Shown: positions 50,276 through 63,318 of the stretch, one piece after another
Position numbering within the stretch: position 1 is the stretch's first letter
How the letters are laid out: each line of letters opens with the position of its first letter
Assembly (NCBI RefSeq): GCF_019925205.1
Contig: NC_083560.1
Span: 58,822,270 to 58,886,269, forward strand
From: Metopolophium dirhodum
Taxonomy: Eukaryota; Arthropoda; Insecta; Hemiptera; Aphididae
Direction of reading: 5' to 3'
DNA length: 64,000 nucleotides
The notes under the pieces: model-generated
Database searches by the model: none
What the model saw: the letters and a program-made list of their open reading frames with translations, nothing else
Told to the model about the DNA's origin: nothing
Translations under genes and position numbers: made by a program

Positions 50276-51290
50276 GGTGACGACTCACGTGCGTTAAAGT
50301 CTCCGTGAATCTATTTTTTTTCGTCGGTCGTTCGACGTAATCTGCTGCACCTCGTCTTCACCGAACGAGACAGGATTCGCAGGGTACTACGACGGTATAC
50401 GGCGGTGACGATGATAGCGATCGATAACGATCGATATTATATAACTCGGGAAGATAGATCATCGGCGCACAAGAGATATCTATATTATACAATAATAATA
50501 ATAATCACAATTATGTTTACGGGTAACCGTTTTGAGTGTGGCCCGACGCACTGCAGCGAATACTGTCCACCGAAATCTCGATCGAAGACAGGATGGTTAT
50601 ATTATAGAAAATGTATAATAATATATTACACGATCCGTTGTTATATTATAGGTGATAACTGATAATATATTATAATTTATATTACATCAATAACCGTCGG
50701 TGGATGGCGCGTAGAGAACATATCATATCATAAACGCGCGTATGATTAATAACAATGTTAACGGCAGTAGGCCAGCAGGAATTGACGACTCACCGGACCG
50801 AGCAAACTCCCACTATTATCCGGTCGTCTGGGAACCCCTACTCGAAAAAATACGATAAAAAAATTTAAAAACCACGCACAGAAGAGATGTAACAAGTGTG
50901 CGCGCGCGTGTGTATGTTTTTTTTCTGTTCAATTTCACGAAGGTCTTGGACATCGGAGGTCGCGACCACGATCGTGGCAGAAAACCAGACCGCCGCCGCC
51001 GCCAGCGCGAGCGTTTCACAATCAAACCGCGTGCAACCGGATACGACCTAGGGGAGGTTACTCGGACGTGAGTCCGATGAGAACCGATGGATATTTTTCT
51101 GAACGTCCTTGGTAGGCCGCTGTTTGGCTCGGAACTTATTCTTCTCGAAAATCGCTTTGATGAGTATATACAAATTATGTAATATATATATATATATATA
51201 TTATGTATATTCAAACGCCACGTACCATATGATTTCAAAACTTGTGTAACAAACGAAAAATCGATCCAATTCACGCGTGGTGATGATTAG
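50276..51290 (-). promoter_or_regulatory. GC/CpG-rich island, probable promoter and leader of the 50-kb gene
   Basis: The sequence upstream of the ATG at 50275 (to the right on the plus strand) stays CpG-rich to about 51120, with CGCGCGCG near 50900 and repeated GCCGCC at 50990-51003. It gives long frames in several phases, including a 152-codon minus frame at 50816-51274. That frame reads Arg-rich and then Tyr/Ile repeats and looks like leader or promoter DNA. No TATA box was fixed. A plus-strand donor CTG|GTAAGTAC at 51293/51294 would suit a divergent transcript. Confidence 0.4.
51182..51201. repeat. TA dinucleotide run
   Basis: About ten TA units at the AT-rich edge of the island. Confidence 0.8.
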
Positions 51291-51576
51291 CTGGTAAGTA
51301 CGTGAGATATATAATGCGTCGATCATAAAATTGGACAAGAATAACGAAAAAAAATAATACGGCGCGTATTTATAATAAATAAATATTATTATAGTAGATA
51401 CCTACCTACCTATACCAATATCACTGTTGTGCACGCACATCACGTCATGTCTGCTTGGTGTTTACTATGTTGTTGATGTAGGTAGGTTAAACGTGTTTTG
51501 ATGTCGTTTCGTAAATACTCGTATCAATATAATAAACACTTTATTTTTCCGTGTGATCATTTTACTGGCGTGGATG

Positions 51577-51735
51577 CAGGCACGGATCCAGAACATTGCA
51601 AATCTGCTGTATTACAACACAAATTATACAAAATATTGATTACAAATGCAGTATTTATAGTATATTATTTTATAATTAATCGTAGTACCATGTAGTACGC
51701 AGTTATTTCTTGGGGGGAGGGGGAGGAGGGGGTGC
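51577..51735. mobile_element. Possible hAT-like terminus and G-rich tract
   Basis: CAGGCACGGATCCAGAACAT at 51577 matches a transposon start I recall from aphid and other insect repeats (CAGGCACGGATCCAG). A G-rich tract of runs G6, G5, G2 and G5 lies at 51712-51732. No right end or TSD was identified, so whether these belong together is unknown. Confidence 0.3.
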
Positions 51736-53961
51736 TAGGTCTACTCCAGTGCGGAGGACCTACACGGAGGAGGTTAAATAATATTATCATACAGTTTTCG
51801 TGCAAATTGTTTTTAGGCCTCGTGGTTATGAATTACTATACTTATTATATAATAACACGGTATAGTTGACCTAGCTGCGGTCTGACATCAACTCCACCCA
51901 CCGGACTCACGCTTAGACTTATAATATCTTTCAGCCAACGGAAAACAATATATAGGTAATATTGTGTCCCGGTCGAGTCGAAAAAGCGTTCAAAGTCTCG
52001 TACGCACTTTTGCATCAGTGTGCTATATTGTTATTGTTGATTGCATTGAATTACGTTAAATCTGGTTTTACACACTAACGGAATATTCCTACGTGTATAT
52101 AATCCGATTTGACATTATTCAATTATATTCACTCGAATCGTGTCGAAGGTCTCTTTTTGCGGAATATAATATACATCCCACCGACCTACGTCGTGACGCC
52201 GACAGGTTTCATCCAACGCGGTTTCTTGAGCTCACGTCGAATTCGCTAATATAATAATTATTGTAGCAAAATAAACAAAGAAGCGTGTGGTTTACTATTC
52301 ATTTATGCAATAGGTACGAAATTTGGCAGTGTCGCTAAAACGAGATGGACAAATTGAAACGTCAACCGTACAAAATATAAAATATAGTATCGCCTATATT
52401 ATAATAATATAATTATTATGAATCTCACTTTTGAATCGAAAAATCTTCGTCGACGCACCGCAACGATCCAGCCGACGACTGCAAGGTTATTTTATATATT
52501 GGTACGTTTCGTGATTCAAGTATATAATATCATATTGTAGGTGCTGGTATATAATATATATATTAATATATTATATAATATAATGTATATTTTGTGAACA
52601 ATCTGATTATTAAATAGCTGCTGGTAAAGGTCGGTACCTCCTGCAGTTGTTATACACTCGCAGTCATAGGTATAGGAGGTACGTACAGGTATAATATTAT
52701 TACGATTCCTTGTAATAATAACTATTGTCCTCACGTACATGCGCGTGCTTTCAATCAACCAAGGAAATATTCAAATATCTCTACGAATTAGCCGATAGAT
52801 ATATTGTTGCATACCTACCCGTTGAATGTATATAATTATAGTCACTGCACACGGATAAAATGTGTAGGTAGGTATAATCTCTATACATATCATAATATTT
52901 ATTATACATTTATAAGTTATAAAAAAAAAAATAATAATATTATAAAGTATTTTACGTAATATTCCAATACGTGAAGAGTTCTATAAGCCTCGAGTAAAAC
53001 ACTACGAAAATGCTACTGTTATCCTTCTCACTGCGTACACGACTATATAGGTAAGTAAGTATTATTATTATATTATACCTTATGGCATAATGCATAAGTC
53101 TTATTGTATATGGCGCGGACGCCATGGTGCACCTAATAATTATTAATAATATACGCACGGCTACTTGTTGATGCTAATTAACGCTATTTATAATCGACGC
53201 TTGTATACTATATTCTAATGACGGCTGTACACAACTGTGTTGCTAATGATTCTCAGGAATTTCTTTTATTTTATATTTTGACAGCAGTGTGACTTTGTAA
53301 TTATTATTGTTTATATGTGATAATGTGGACGCGCGGTAGGTACGGACATCTATCATAATAACATTATTATATATTTTGACGATTCAGAATAATATTATTA
53401 TTATTATATCAACGGTCACGTAGGTTTAGAGTACCTATATAATATACCGTCACCATTCATGACATAATATTTGAATATATCTTAATAGGTAGGTACTATC
53501 AAATTGATTGAGGACGGTCCGATGTGTAGAAAAATTTTACCCTATCGTAATCTATACAACTGCAATGAAAACTACTGACACAGCTAAACGTAACCAACAC
53601 GTCGTATTATAGTCGTCCATCGAATGCGTTTGAAAGAGTGAAAAATTTAGGAAGTGGAAGAAAACGCGTATAGTCATAGGTACGGTTTTATCGATAACAC
53701 GTGCAGTTTATAAAATATCGTACGCTCTAGACGATTTTAACATAATTTAATGCTCATTTTGCGGTCGACTGTATATAATATATCGTGTGACCGATACGCA
53801 TAAGTATAATATTAACACACAAATATGCAATATCAATTATGTAGCCATATATGTACCAGGTACCTACGAAAAACTGTCTATTTTAATTACATAGATATGG
53901 TAATATGTATATATACCTATAGGTAATAAATAATAATAAGTAGGTATCACATATCTACAGC
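51736..53961. other. No gene recognised
   Basis: Mixed AT-rich DNA with CpG-richer patches near 52140-52240 and 52440-52480. Minus frames of 80 and 68 codons (52516-52758, 52952-53158) have no support. Confidence 0.3.
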
Positions 53962-54010
53962 CAGGGCCGGATTAAGACTTTGGGAGCCCGGGGCGAACGA
54001 TATATTTTGG
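53962..54010 (+). mobile_element. hAT-like terminus (single end)
   Basis: CAGGGCCGGATTAAGACTTT followed by GGGAGCCCGGGGC is a transposon end type frequent in insects. The complementary right end was not found, so the element is truncated or its partner has decayed. Confidence 0.45.
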
Positions 54011-55364
54011 AGCCTGACAAATTGATATTATAAGAACAATTATTAGTTTGAGCGTAGGTACTAGGTAGGTATAATATGATATTATGTGATACATATTGTA
54101 TACATGGATAGAGTATAATGTATAATAATGTAATTACATTTTTAATTTCTGAAATATATTACATTACTATATTTTAATATTCGCCTCTAATTTTATAATA
54201 TATATTATATAAAATCAGATAAATTCGTTGAACGGTATAGCTGATCACTTCTTTAAGAATACAGATAATATTAAGTATAATTTTTCATTTTAAACATTTC
54301 ATTGATTGTTTTGCTCTCTGTTAAAAATATTTAAAATTTAATTAATTAGGTATCTACTTTATATTGTTAATGATTGAACACTGTAAATACATTATAATAA
54401 AATAAACGATAGGATAAATAGTATATTTTATTATAATATATAATAAAGTAATAACCGTTAAAATAACGATACATTTACGATGAAAGTCATATTAAATAAT
54501 ATAATTTGCTCTTGCATTTAACGGGCATGTGGTAAATTAAAATAAAATATTATTGAACTTATCGGTTAAATACCTAATTATTTTTCTAATTTCCTTTCTG
54601 TAAAGTCACTATGATTAGCACCTATAGTTATTATTTTACATGGTCAAAAGATATATCGTCTAAAATATATCAAAGTTCAATGATCAATGTCAATAATTTA
54701 TAAGTAATAATATAGACACAGTTGTGGACTTGTGTTGTAACTAGTAATCTACAATTTATATTTTTTTTTTTTACTGGAAATTGTGCCTACCCTGTTGAAA
54801 TTACTTATAGTAAAAATCGTATATTATAATAAAACAAAATAATTAATAATAGATAATATATACCTTACTTTTTATTCAGATAAAACACCGATGGCGAATT
54901 TTTAAAATCATAGTTGTTATAAAAGTATAGGTAAGGTCACTAACCAACTATAATATCAGGACTTAAGGAAATTAAAGATTAAAAAATTAGATTGTAACTA
55001 TGTATACATAGACGCATAATATGAATTATGATTGTTTTTCTAGTACAACAGCACATCATTTAACTGGTTCTAATTGATTTCAAAACCATCTGAACATATT
55101 ATATTATATTATTTATATTTTGATCCAGATGATTTCTTAAGGTATCTACTGACTACTGAGTGAACGAGTATGACAAACTATGGCTAACAGTTCTAGTAAA
55201 CCTTGATCTTGGACAATATTAATATAGTTTTTAATTTGCTGTCCATTATTAAATCAATACAACATGTTACATACTACTACATACTTCCAAACAATAACAA
55301 CACGTGTTTTAATATTTCAATGAACTATAAACGCTATGGTTACTATTTGTCCGTATTGTGTGCT
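54011..55364. other. No gene recognised; perhaps a decayed transposon body
   Basis: AT-rich DNA between a hAT-like terminus and a short transposase-like remnant. No continuous frame longer than 67 codons was seen. Confidence 0.25.
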
Positions 55365-55406
55365 TCATCACAGGAAAGGTTGAACGCTCTCGGACATTAT
55401 ATATAA
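55365..55406 (+). pseudogene. Remnant of a hAT transposase C-terminus
   Basis: The frame ends SSQERLNALGHYI and a stop. This resembles the (S/T)xxQERLNxLALLxIE-type motif that closes the C-terminal dimerisation region of hAT transposases of the ZMYM1-like group. The preceding residues do not continue the domain, so only a scrap remains. The call rests on about a dozen residues. Confidence 0.3.
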
Positions 55407-55409
55407 GTA

Positions 55410-55450
55410 CAGTGGCCGATCTGTGGGGCCTAAAAAGTGTTGTGCGGCAT
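55410..55450 (+). mobile_element. hAT-like terminus (single end)
   Basis: CAGTGGCCGATCTGTGGGGC starts four bases after the transposase-like remnant. It resembles a CAGTGGC-type element end. No right end with a matching TSD was found. Confidence 0.35.
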
Positions 55451-57280
55451 TCGTACATTATGTAATTTTTTCACATACGTTGTAAAAAAAAAAAAATTAA
55501 GAGCGATTTGTATGATAATTGTAATATTTTAATCACCATAATATGAGTGATTTTATTTTATTTTTTATATCGCGAACAATATGCGAACAACGCTGTATAA
55601 GTCACGTTAACTTGTATGTAGGAACTTAGAATTATTTATTAAGGTTTCTTGGGATGCATATTTAAACATCGTAATTAAAAAACAAGAAAAAAGTTAAATT
55701 TAAAATTTAGGGTTTTTGCCGCGTAAATGCACGTTTCAGACCACTGCGCGGCTGCGGAGTTTAAAACTATAGTACCCGACCATCGAAGCATATAAAACTA
55801 TACGTTTAGTTCACATATGGCTCGATATACCCAACATGTACATAATAGTTATATGGTGTTAAATAATTTAATAGTTTATGTTATTTAGCTAACTGTTAAC
55901 AGTAGTATGCATACTTAGGTATGTACGTACATATTAATATGCCATTTTATCATATTTATATACTTGGACCGTTGCTCGGGAGCCAATATACAATCACACG
56001 TAGGGGGCTACGCGTACATATTATAATATATAGGGTCAACGAAATCACGAACACGTTCTTATCGTTTGATTTGTTGTTTGTCCGTGACTCGATAACGTAG
56101 TTTCGGATTCCGACGACATTGTTATTATTATATCAATTTTTAGTTCAACATAAATCATTGTTTAGATGTAATCGCCGGACAGCGATCCCTACCTAGGTTT
56201 GTTGAGAAATAATTTATTATTACAATGTTACTGGTAAGTAGGTATATCGCTTTGTTTTAAATGCCAAAAATGATCAGATATGTAATCAAATATTTGCGGC
56301 AAGATTTATTTTTAAAAATATAGCGACATTGAGATATGGTCATATGGAACTATTTTTGCATTCTACTAAATTAATTAACACTGTAGTTTCCACAAGTTCA
56401 AAAAAAAAAAAAAAAATGGTAAAAACTAACTTTTGAATTTATTTATTATTGAATTTTAATATTTTTAAAGTTAAACATTTACAAACCATATAATATAATA
56501 GCGTTCAAGTGTTTACTTTTTACTTTCATGACTAACAAGTAACGACTAACGAGATTTCAGATTTGAAGGTAACAATAGTAGTAGTCATCGACCATCAGAC
56601 AGTGCCAATTATTGTAATAAAATGCAATAATAACGTTTGCTATTTATATATTGATATTGTATTTATAAAAATAAACAATCACATAGAAATTCGAGTTCAA
56701 GCTCTAGATAAGGTACTACATTTTATCGCGGATTCATAAAAGAAGAAAAAACCAATTGACAGGTAATTAAATAGTTTGGCACTCGTGTCGATCGTGGTAA
56801 GTATATCTAAACTGCCGTAAAATTATAATTAATGAAGATTAATCTACACATTTTACACTCAACGCATTTGAAAAAAGATCTCGAGCGGTGCTTGCTAATC
56901 AACTGTATGATAACGCCTATTGCGTATTTATAAGCAATGCTATTATGAGAAATTTTTTTTGTTTTGTTAAATCGTTTAGATACGAGTAAATAGTTTTTTT
57001 CATCACGCCAAGTAGGGTACCTATATTATATTATTTTATAATACGTTGATTATTTTGTGTTAAAATATTAACTCTCGTATAATATAATATTAATTTTAGA
57101 GTCGATAAGCAAAATTATATACTCACCTACCTATTAAAATTAAAATAGATGGGTAGTCTAAAATTATACTTATATCGAGTTTTAAATCATAAAATTGATC
57201 GATTTTACTGCAGTTATAATTTTAAACAATCGTAAAAACAAAATTTGTAGTCAAGGTGTTCAAGATAATATTCGGACGTA
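55451..57280. other. No gene recognised
   Basis: AT-rich DNA with an A17 run near 56400. ATGTTACTG|GTAAGTAGG at 56226-56242 is a donor-like site after a three-codon start and is unsupported otherwise. Confidence 0.3.
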
Positions 57281-57475
<195 letters not shown>

Positions 57476-57715
57476 GTCCAAAAACATAAACACTATCATA
57501 ATCAATAGTTGTATATGATTTAACATTTATAATTTAAACAGAAGAAACTGGAAACTACAACAGCATCGGAGGAACTTGAATGTAAGTATATAATATTATG
57601 TAAATGATAAATTCCAAACAACCAATTCTACCACAACGCAACCGCAGTATACAATTAATAAACACAGATGTATACCTATGGATTACAGCCATTACTCGAC
57701 TCTCGAACGTTAACC

Positions 57716-57851
57716 TAACCGAAATTATTTGAAAACGGTACCTTCATTTTTTTTTCATCAAAAAACCAGAACCGAACCGGAATCGTTATTTTATTTTTGG
57801 AGAACCGGTACCGGAACCGATACCGATAAATTCAAAAGTTTCCAGTCCCCG
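57716..57851. mobile_element. Truncated GGAACC-rich MITE
   Basis: AGAACCGAACCGGAATCG, GAGAACCGGTACCGGAACCG and the end TTTCCAGTCCCCG parallel the right part of the element at 26132-26358. The left inverted end is missing. Confidence 0.6.
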
Positions 57852-59509
57852 CTTGATAGTCTATGAATGCGACTGAAATAGCTCACTTCCCGCCCTTACC
57901 ATCACACAATATACTATTTCTCCATAATCTAGGGGTGAGTCTATTTGATCTCAATGGCGTTGATATTCTGATTTTACAAAACACCATACAGAGTGATTCA
58001 TCAATCATTGTCACTCCTCTTTTATCGATTAATAACACATTTATTAACATTTTGATTTTTGGAACTTATTTGGGTAGGTATACTTAAACCATATCATTTT
58101 CGGATACTTAGATTTTAGTGCCAATTAAAGAGTAGGTATATTTTGGTGGTATAAGCGTCTATTTATCAAATGTTAAATGCTAATATACCTATAATTATCA
58201 ATAGGTAGCACTATATAATTTTCAAATCATAATTCCCCGTATATATATAAACCTACCATCATGAACTGTTATATTCTTAATACATAAAGTTTAATAATTC
58301 AGAAACTAATGTTTAAAATGTTGATGTATAGACATCAACATAAAAAAACCATCTACTTAACAATACAGAGAATGAGGTGTTTCTCATTTGGTAAAAAATA
58401 ATCCAAATCAGCAAAATAGACTCCTTAAATATAATGGCATGAACAATTAAAGTATACCTATACCTATTTGACCAGTTCATATTGATTGGCTCTTATTGGA
58501 TCCCAAAAAAGTATATTTACATACGAAAAACAACTAAAGCTAAGGCATTATTATAATATGATATAGTCTGAATGTCTGATGCCTATACGCTCTATAGTCC
58601 TTATAGTTGTCTAGTTATCTCCTTTCGGGCAAGATGCACAGGCATCTTGGAATATTTTGAATTTAATACCATTCGGTACATAACCTAGCTTACTTAGATT
58701 ATACACCATTTGAAAACATAACGGTCTTCCGGTTCACTGCAGCAAAGCTATACATTTTTATTTGTTTAAAATGTTATATGTCATTGTATCATATCTTTAA
58801 AATAATTGCAAGGTGTTAAGTCAAATAGTTAATAACTATTTTAAGCTAATTAGTGACTTACTTTTTTTAAACATTTTTTGGATATAATATGGACTATGGG
58901 TAGGACATAGGACGTAGGAAACTTTGAGTTAAAATTTAAAATTTTAGTAAACATTTTAATTACTTATTCTCAAAACTCGAAACTATATTTACAAATTAAA
59001 TCGTTAAAAATTATTAAAACCTATGTAATTACAATTTGAAGGTATAAATTCTTGTAAAAATAAAATCATCTGATATAAGTTAATCTTATGCCCAATTTTC
59101 AAATTTATGCCATACTTACGTCACGTCATTTCCATTAAAAAAATAATCGTTTGAACTCTAAAAGTAAAAAACTGCAGAAACCTGGAAACCACAATAGACC
59201 AGTTTGAAGTATCCACCTATATGATTTACGACTCTTCGTGTTATTGGTGTAACCAAGTAATCCAGTCAAAAAAGGTACCATGGATTGTATATGATCGATT
59301 ATTATTATTAATTACTATTATTACTGGTTGATGGTTCGTAGAATTTTACTTATAAATATACATTTTATCATACATTAATTGAAAAAAACTCATTCAAGTC
59401 AAAAATGCCATGTCTATACAAAGCACAAATGAACCAAAAATGTTTTAAAAACGATATCATTATTTCTACAAAATGCTTACTTATATATAAATATCTGGTG
59501 AAAAACAAA
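57852..59509. other. No gene recognised
   Basis: AT-rich DNA. A 74-codon plus frame (57863-58087) has no motif or exon context. Confidence 0.3.
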
Positions 59510-59720
59510 GTGCTTAAAATTATACATTCTTGAATCACAACAAAACAATAAAAATGATTTTGTCATAAACTTGTTACAAGTTCCTCAATTTCCTTAATTG
59601 TTTTTTTTTTCGATGAAATTGACAAATAATGGGAATTTTGACTGCTCCAGAACGTAATTACAAATACAAAAAACACACTCATATCATTGTAAAACCAAAA
59701 GATTGCTAAAAATCTAAATT
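59510..59720 (-). repeat. Family-A dispersed repeat, diverged reverse copy
   Basis: AAAATGATTTTGTCATAAAC, ATAATGGGAATTTTGACTG, CACACTCATATCATTGTAAA and a decayed AAAATCT terminus keep the order of the copy at 33200-33625. Confidence 0.5.
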
Positions 59721-61988
59721 TATAAAAAACCTAGGTTCATATTACTTTGAAAATCATAAGTATTCAGAATTTTATATTATAACAGTAGGTCTTCTATAGT
59801 CTTATAATCTTATTACGTCCTATGTATTAATAATAACAGTGTTCTAATTTATACAAATAATTACTCTACCCATCTCTAATTTTCGTAAAGTAAAGTTTCA
59901 TAAAATATACATCGAACAACATGTGTAAAAAATACATAAAAAAGTTTTGACGAATGTACTAACAAGTAACTACTATAAGTATGATACAATACTACAATAT
60001 ATAATTATTGATTTATAATAATATGTTATAATATTATACCTATATACTGCTCGGAAAACATGAGTTTAGTTCAATACACTATGGTACAGCTTTAGATTGA
60101 TATGTTGCTGCCTTACATCATCTATCGACTATCACTGCAGGTTGTTATTTCATTTTGAAAAATATTGTTTAACTGATTATTATTGAAACGGGCAAAGTAA
60201 AAATAATATTATACCATATTTTATAACAATTAATAATTATTGTTATACAGATTTAAATGTGCATTGAGCATGATGAATGGTAATTTTGTATATTTCCTAT
60301 AGGCTATAGGTAGGTTAAATTCAAACATAATTGCACAATTATTTAGAATTTACCCAGTCTTGTAATTTCCATCACTATTAAAATCATACAAATTACAAAC
60401 AAATATAATTTGATAACATTATCGGATTTATCAGTATAGATAGTGCCTCTGTAAGCACGCGTGAGAAAATTGAAGAAAAGAAAAGCGAAGAAAATCTACA
60501 GACAGAGTAATAATAATATTATTATCTTTTGCGGAGGTGCAGAGTAAAGCGACCGCGTATCCAGTTTGCTTTTTTATATTTTTTCAGTTTACCTTTTGTT
60601 TGTTTGTTGCTATACATAAAACTATCTCCATAACCTCCACGCGTTTAATTTTTAATTGATCAAAACTTAATGCGGGAATACAGCTCGAATACCGCTAATG
60701 AGTGTTAATCTATTTTGTCCTCATCTTCTGCAAGTAATTCAATTTGTAAACTGGTTATTTTATTAAATACATTTCCTCGGTGTACATTATATTGTTGTAA
60801 TAACAGATTATAAAAAAAAAAAACACCACACGACTGTTTTTTAAAGCTTGACGTGTTAATATATTATGATTAATAGATAAATGGAATGGAACAATAATAG
60901 GTAGAGAGATATTGTGAACTATCTTGAGTTAAATAAATTGCCTATACTCGACAACCTGTAAACATAATAATTACCTTTAAGTACATAATATTATATTTAC
61001 TTTTTATTATAACGCATTATCCTACTTGAGTTAAAAACACAAATTGTATGTTTTATTCAATGTATTAAAAGTAGTATACTAGTATTAGGTATTTAGGTGT
61101 ATATCTATAATCTATATAGACGATAACACCAGAAATGTTGTTATTCCGATCGTATGTTAGGTATTGTTATGAACAATTGTGGTGTCGCTTTAAAGGTAAT
61201 GTTTTGTAATATTCTTCTTGTAAAATAATTTATCCATTAAATGTATTACTTGTAATCGTTTGAAAGTTTCTTACTTAGTACCTGTACCTAATTATTCTAG
61301 TAAGACTTACTCCCCTGTATTAAACAGTTTATTATCTGGCTTATAATTTTTTTTTTATAAAGGTGTTTAGATGATTTAAATGCGACAATAGTAACATATA
61401 ATTAAGCTATCGTAAATCTTCATTTTGCAACTAATTTTATTTCAAACATAATTACCATTAATTAATAGAAATAAAAATGATTACAAGGTTTATATAAATG
61501 ATTGCTAAATCATAAATTATTTTTTTTTTTATTAAACTCAATTTTATGATGATTTGTTGTGAATAATGATGAAATATGAAATATAGTTTATTAAATATAA
61601 TGTATAATTTTTGTTAGAATTCATTATTATATATAAGGTAATTAGGTACATATTTGAGTAGGTAACCTATACGATAAATCAATTTATAAAACATGTATAG
61701 GTATTGCAATGAAAACTCGAAATCGGTATTCGGTTACAAATCAAATTTCATAATAAATACCTACTTCATATTTTTACCTACCTTTTGTCGGTTTAATAAG
61801 TTGACGTTTCCAGTAGCATTCTCGGGAATTCATAAAGACAGGTATGAATATTTTTTATTTGAAAAATAAGACACAGGTATTACCACCACACGGCCACATC
61901 CCCTACAATATAACTGCCATTTATATGTTATACGTAAATTTTCCATCGTTATATTAAAACAAATAACAAATTATGATAATTTATTATC
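59721..61988. other. No gene recognised
   Basis: AT-rich DNA. A short acceptor/donor pair around 61813-61841 (TTTCCAG ... GACAG|GTATGA) encloses only 28 bases and is not convincing. Confidence 0.3.
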
Positions 61989-61996
61989 AGTATAAT

Positions 61997-62466
61997 CAAG
62001 GCTGGGCAAGTTAACGATTTTTTGTAACTCGTTAAGTTAAGTTATTTTTAAATAATTAAGTTAGGTAAAGTTAAAAGTTACTTGTATTTTTTTCGTTAAC
62101 TTTGAAAAAAAAGTAACTTAAGTTAGTGTAAAGTTAAAATTTGCTAATATGCAAAAATAAAAAATTCCAGTCACATTATAATATGGTTTATTGGATAGTT
62201 TTTCTTTACATTCAAGAAAATTACTGGTGAAATTCAAAATGATACATCAAAGTAAAAACACATTCAAAAATTTGAATTATTCTTCGGACAACAATTTACT
62301 TAATTTAGATATTTTTGAAATAAAATTAACTTGAAGTTGAGACGTTAATCTTGAAAAAAAGTAACTTATTAAGTTTAAAGTTAATTTGAAAAAAAAATTA
62401 ACGAGTTAATTAATTAAAATCAACTTAACGCTTTAACTTTATTTTAACTTCTAATGCCCAACCTTG
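61997..62466 (+). mobile_element. hAT-type MITE, copy 5 (470 bp, intact ends)
   Basis: CAAGGCTGGGCAAG at the left and GCCCAACCTTG at the right are inverted ends. A perfect 8-bp TSD AGTATAAT flanks it (61989-61996 and 62467-62474). The interior AAGTTAA-type strings near both ends follow the family, but the middle differs from copies 1-3, so this is a subfamily. Confidence 0.9.
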
Positions 62467-62474
62467 AGTATAAT

Positions 62475-63194
62475 ATGTATTATACTTCAATAATAGGTAT
62501 ATTAAATATGTTTTTAACCTTTTTAGGTATGAAAACATAATTTCGGGTGTTGCCGTATGTCGATGCGGATGTAACTAGTACTTAATAATGTTATATAATA
62601 TTTTAAGCATAGGTATTGATGAACACATTTTGGAAATAATGTGGAATTACATAATCTCAGTACTCTATAGCTGCAGTAGTGTCGTAGAATATTCATTGTT
62701 CATTAATTATATTCAATCTTGATTGCCAGATTTTTAACTCTGAAATTACCCTTACACATGAATTAAAAACTTCTGATCAACATTTATGTCGAGATATAAA
62801 TTAGCAAGTTCCTCAAATATTTTAAACTCAAAGCTTACAGCTACCTTTCTAGAAAATAGTCATTGAAATCTAAACGGAAAGTATATCCATAGCTAGTATT
62901 TTTTTTTTTTATAGAATTGATAATTTTAAAAATTATAAAATATATCTATAACATTTAAAAATATTTGTATGGATAAGAAATCGTTCTTTTAAATGTATTG
63001 CCTATAGTATGAATAAATCGCTATGGTAAAAAAATAAACTATAAAAAAACAGTTTATTTGGTACCACGGTCCAAAAATAACGCCTACAATGTATTATAGT
63101 ATTAATAATAAACCACGGGTATACCACTGTACTGACTGTGACTGTGACTTATGTCGATTGTTATTACGTTTTTAGTATAGCTACGGTGGAATGG
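62475..63194. other. No gene recognised
   Basis: AT-rich DNA with a short GACTGTGACTGTGACT tandem near 63134-63150. Confidence 0.3.
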
Positions 63195-63197
63195 TAA

Positions 63198-63315
63198 AGT
63201 CGCGTACACACTTGTAACATTTTCTGTTACGCCGTAACACCGTTCCACCAGTTGTCGGTAAATTTGGCCGCATCAAAGGATGTTACGTGCAAATGTTACA
63301 AGTGTGTACGCGGCT
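63198..63315. mobile_element. Harbinger-like MITE with TAA TSD (118 bp)
   Basis: The arms share a perfect 22-base inverted repeat beginning CGCGTACACACTTGTAACAT. The ends are AGTCGCG and CGCGGCT. TAA flanks both sides (63195-63197 and 63316-63318), fitting the TWA target of PIF/Harbinger. The interior also has TGTTACG / CGTAACA symmetry. Confidence 0.75.
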
Positions 63316-63318
63316 TAA

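Noticed and set aside
49930..50308. Other-phase frames of 107 codons (minus) and 106 codons (plus) over the 50-kb exon
   Set aside because: They are shadows of the GC-rich minus-strand exon, which has the better start context and a donor.
50816..51274. 152-codon minus frame
   Set aside because: Its composition is Arg-rich then Tyr/Ile repeats across a TA microsatellite. It lies upstream of the better start and is more likely leader or promoter.
51712..51732. G-quadruplex
   Set aside because: The runs are G6, G5, G2 and G5, so only three runs reach three guanines. It does not meet the usual four-run pattern.
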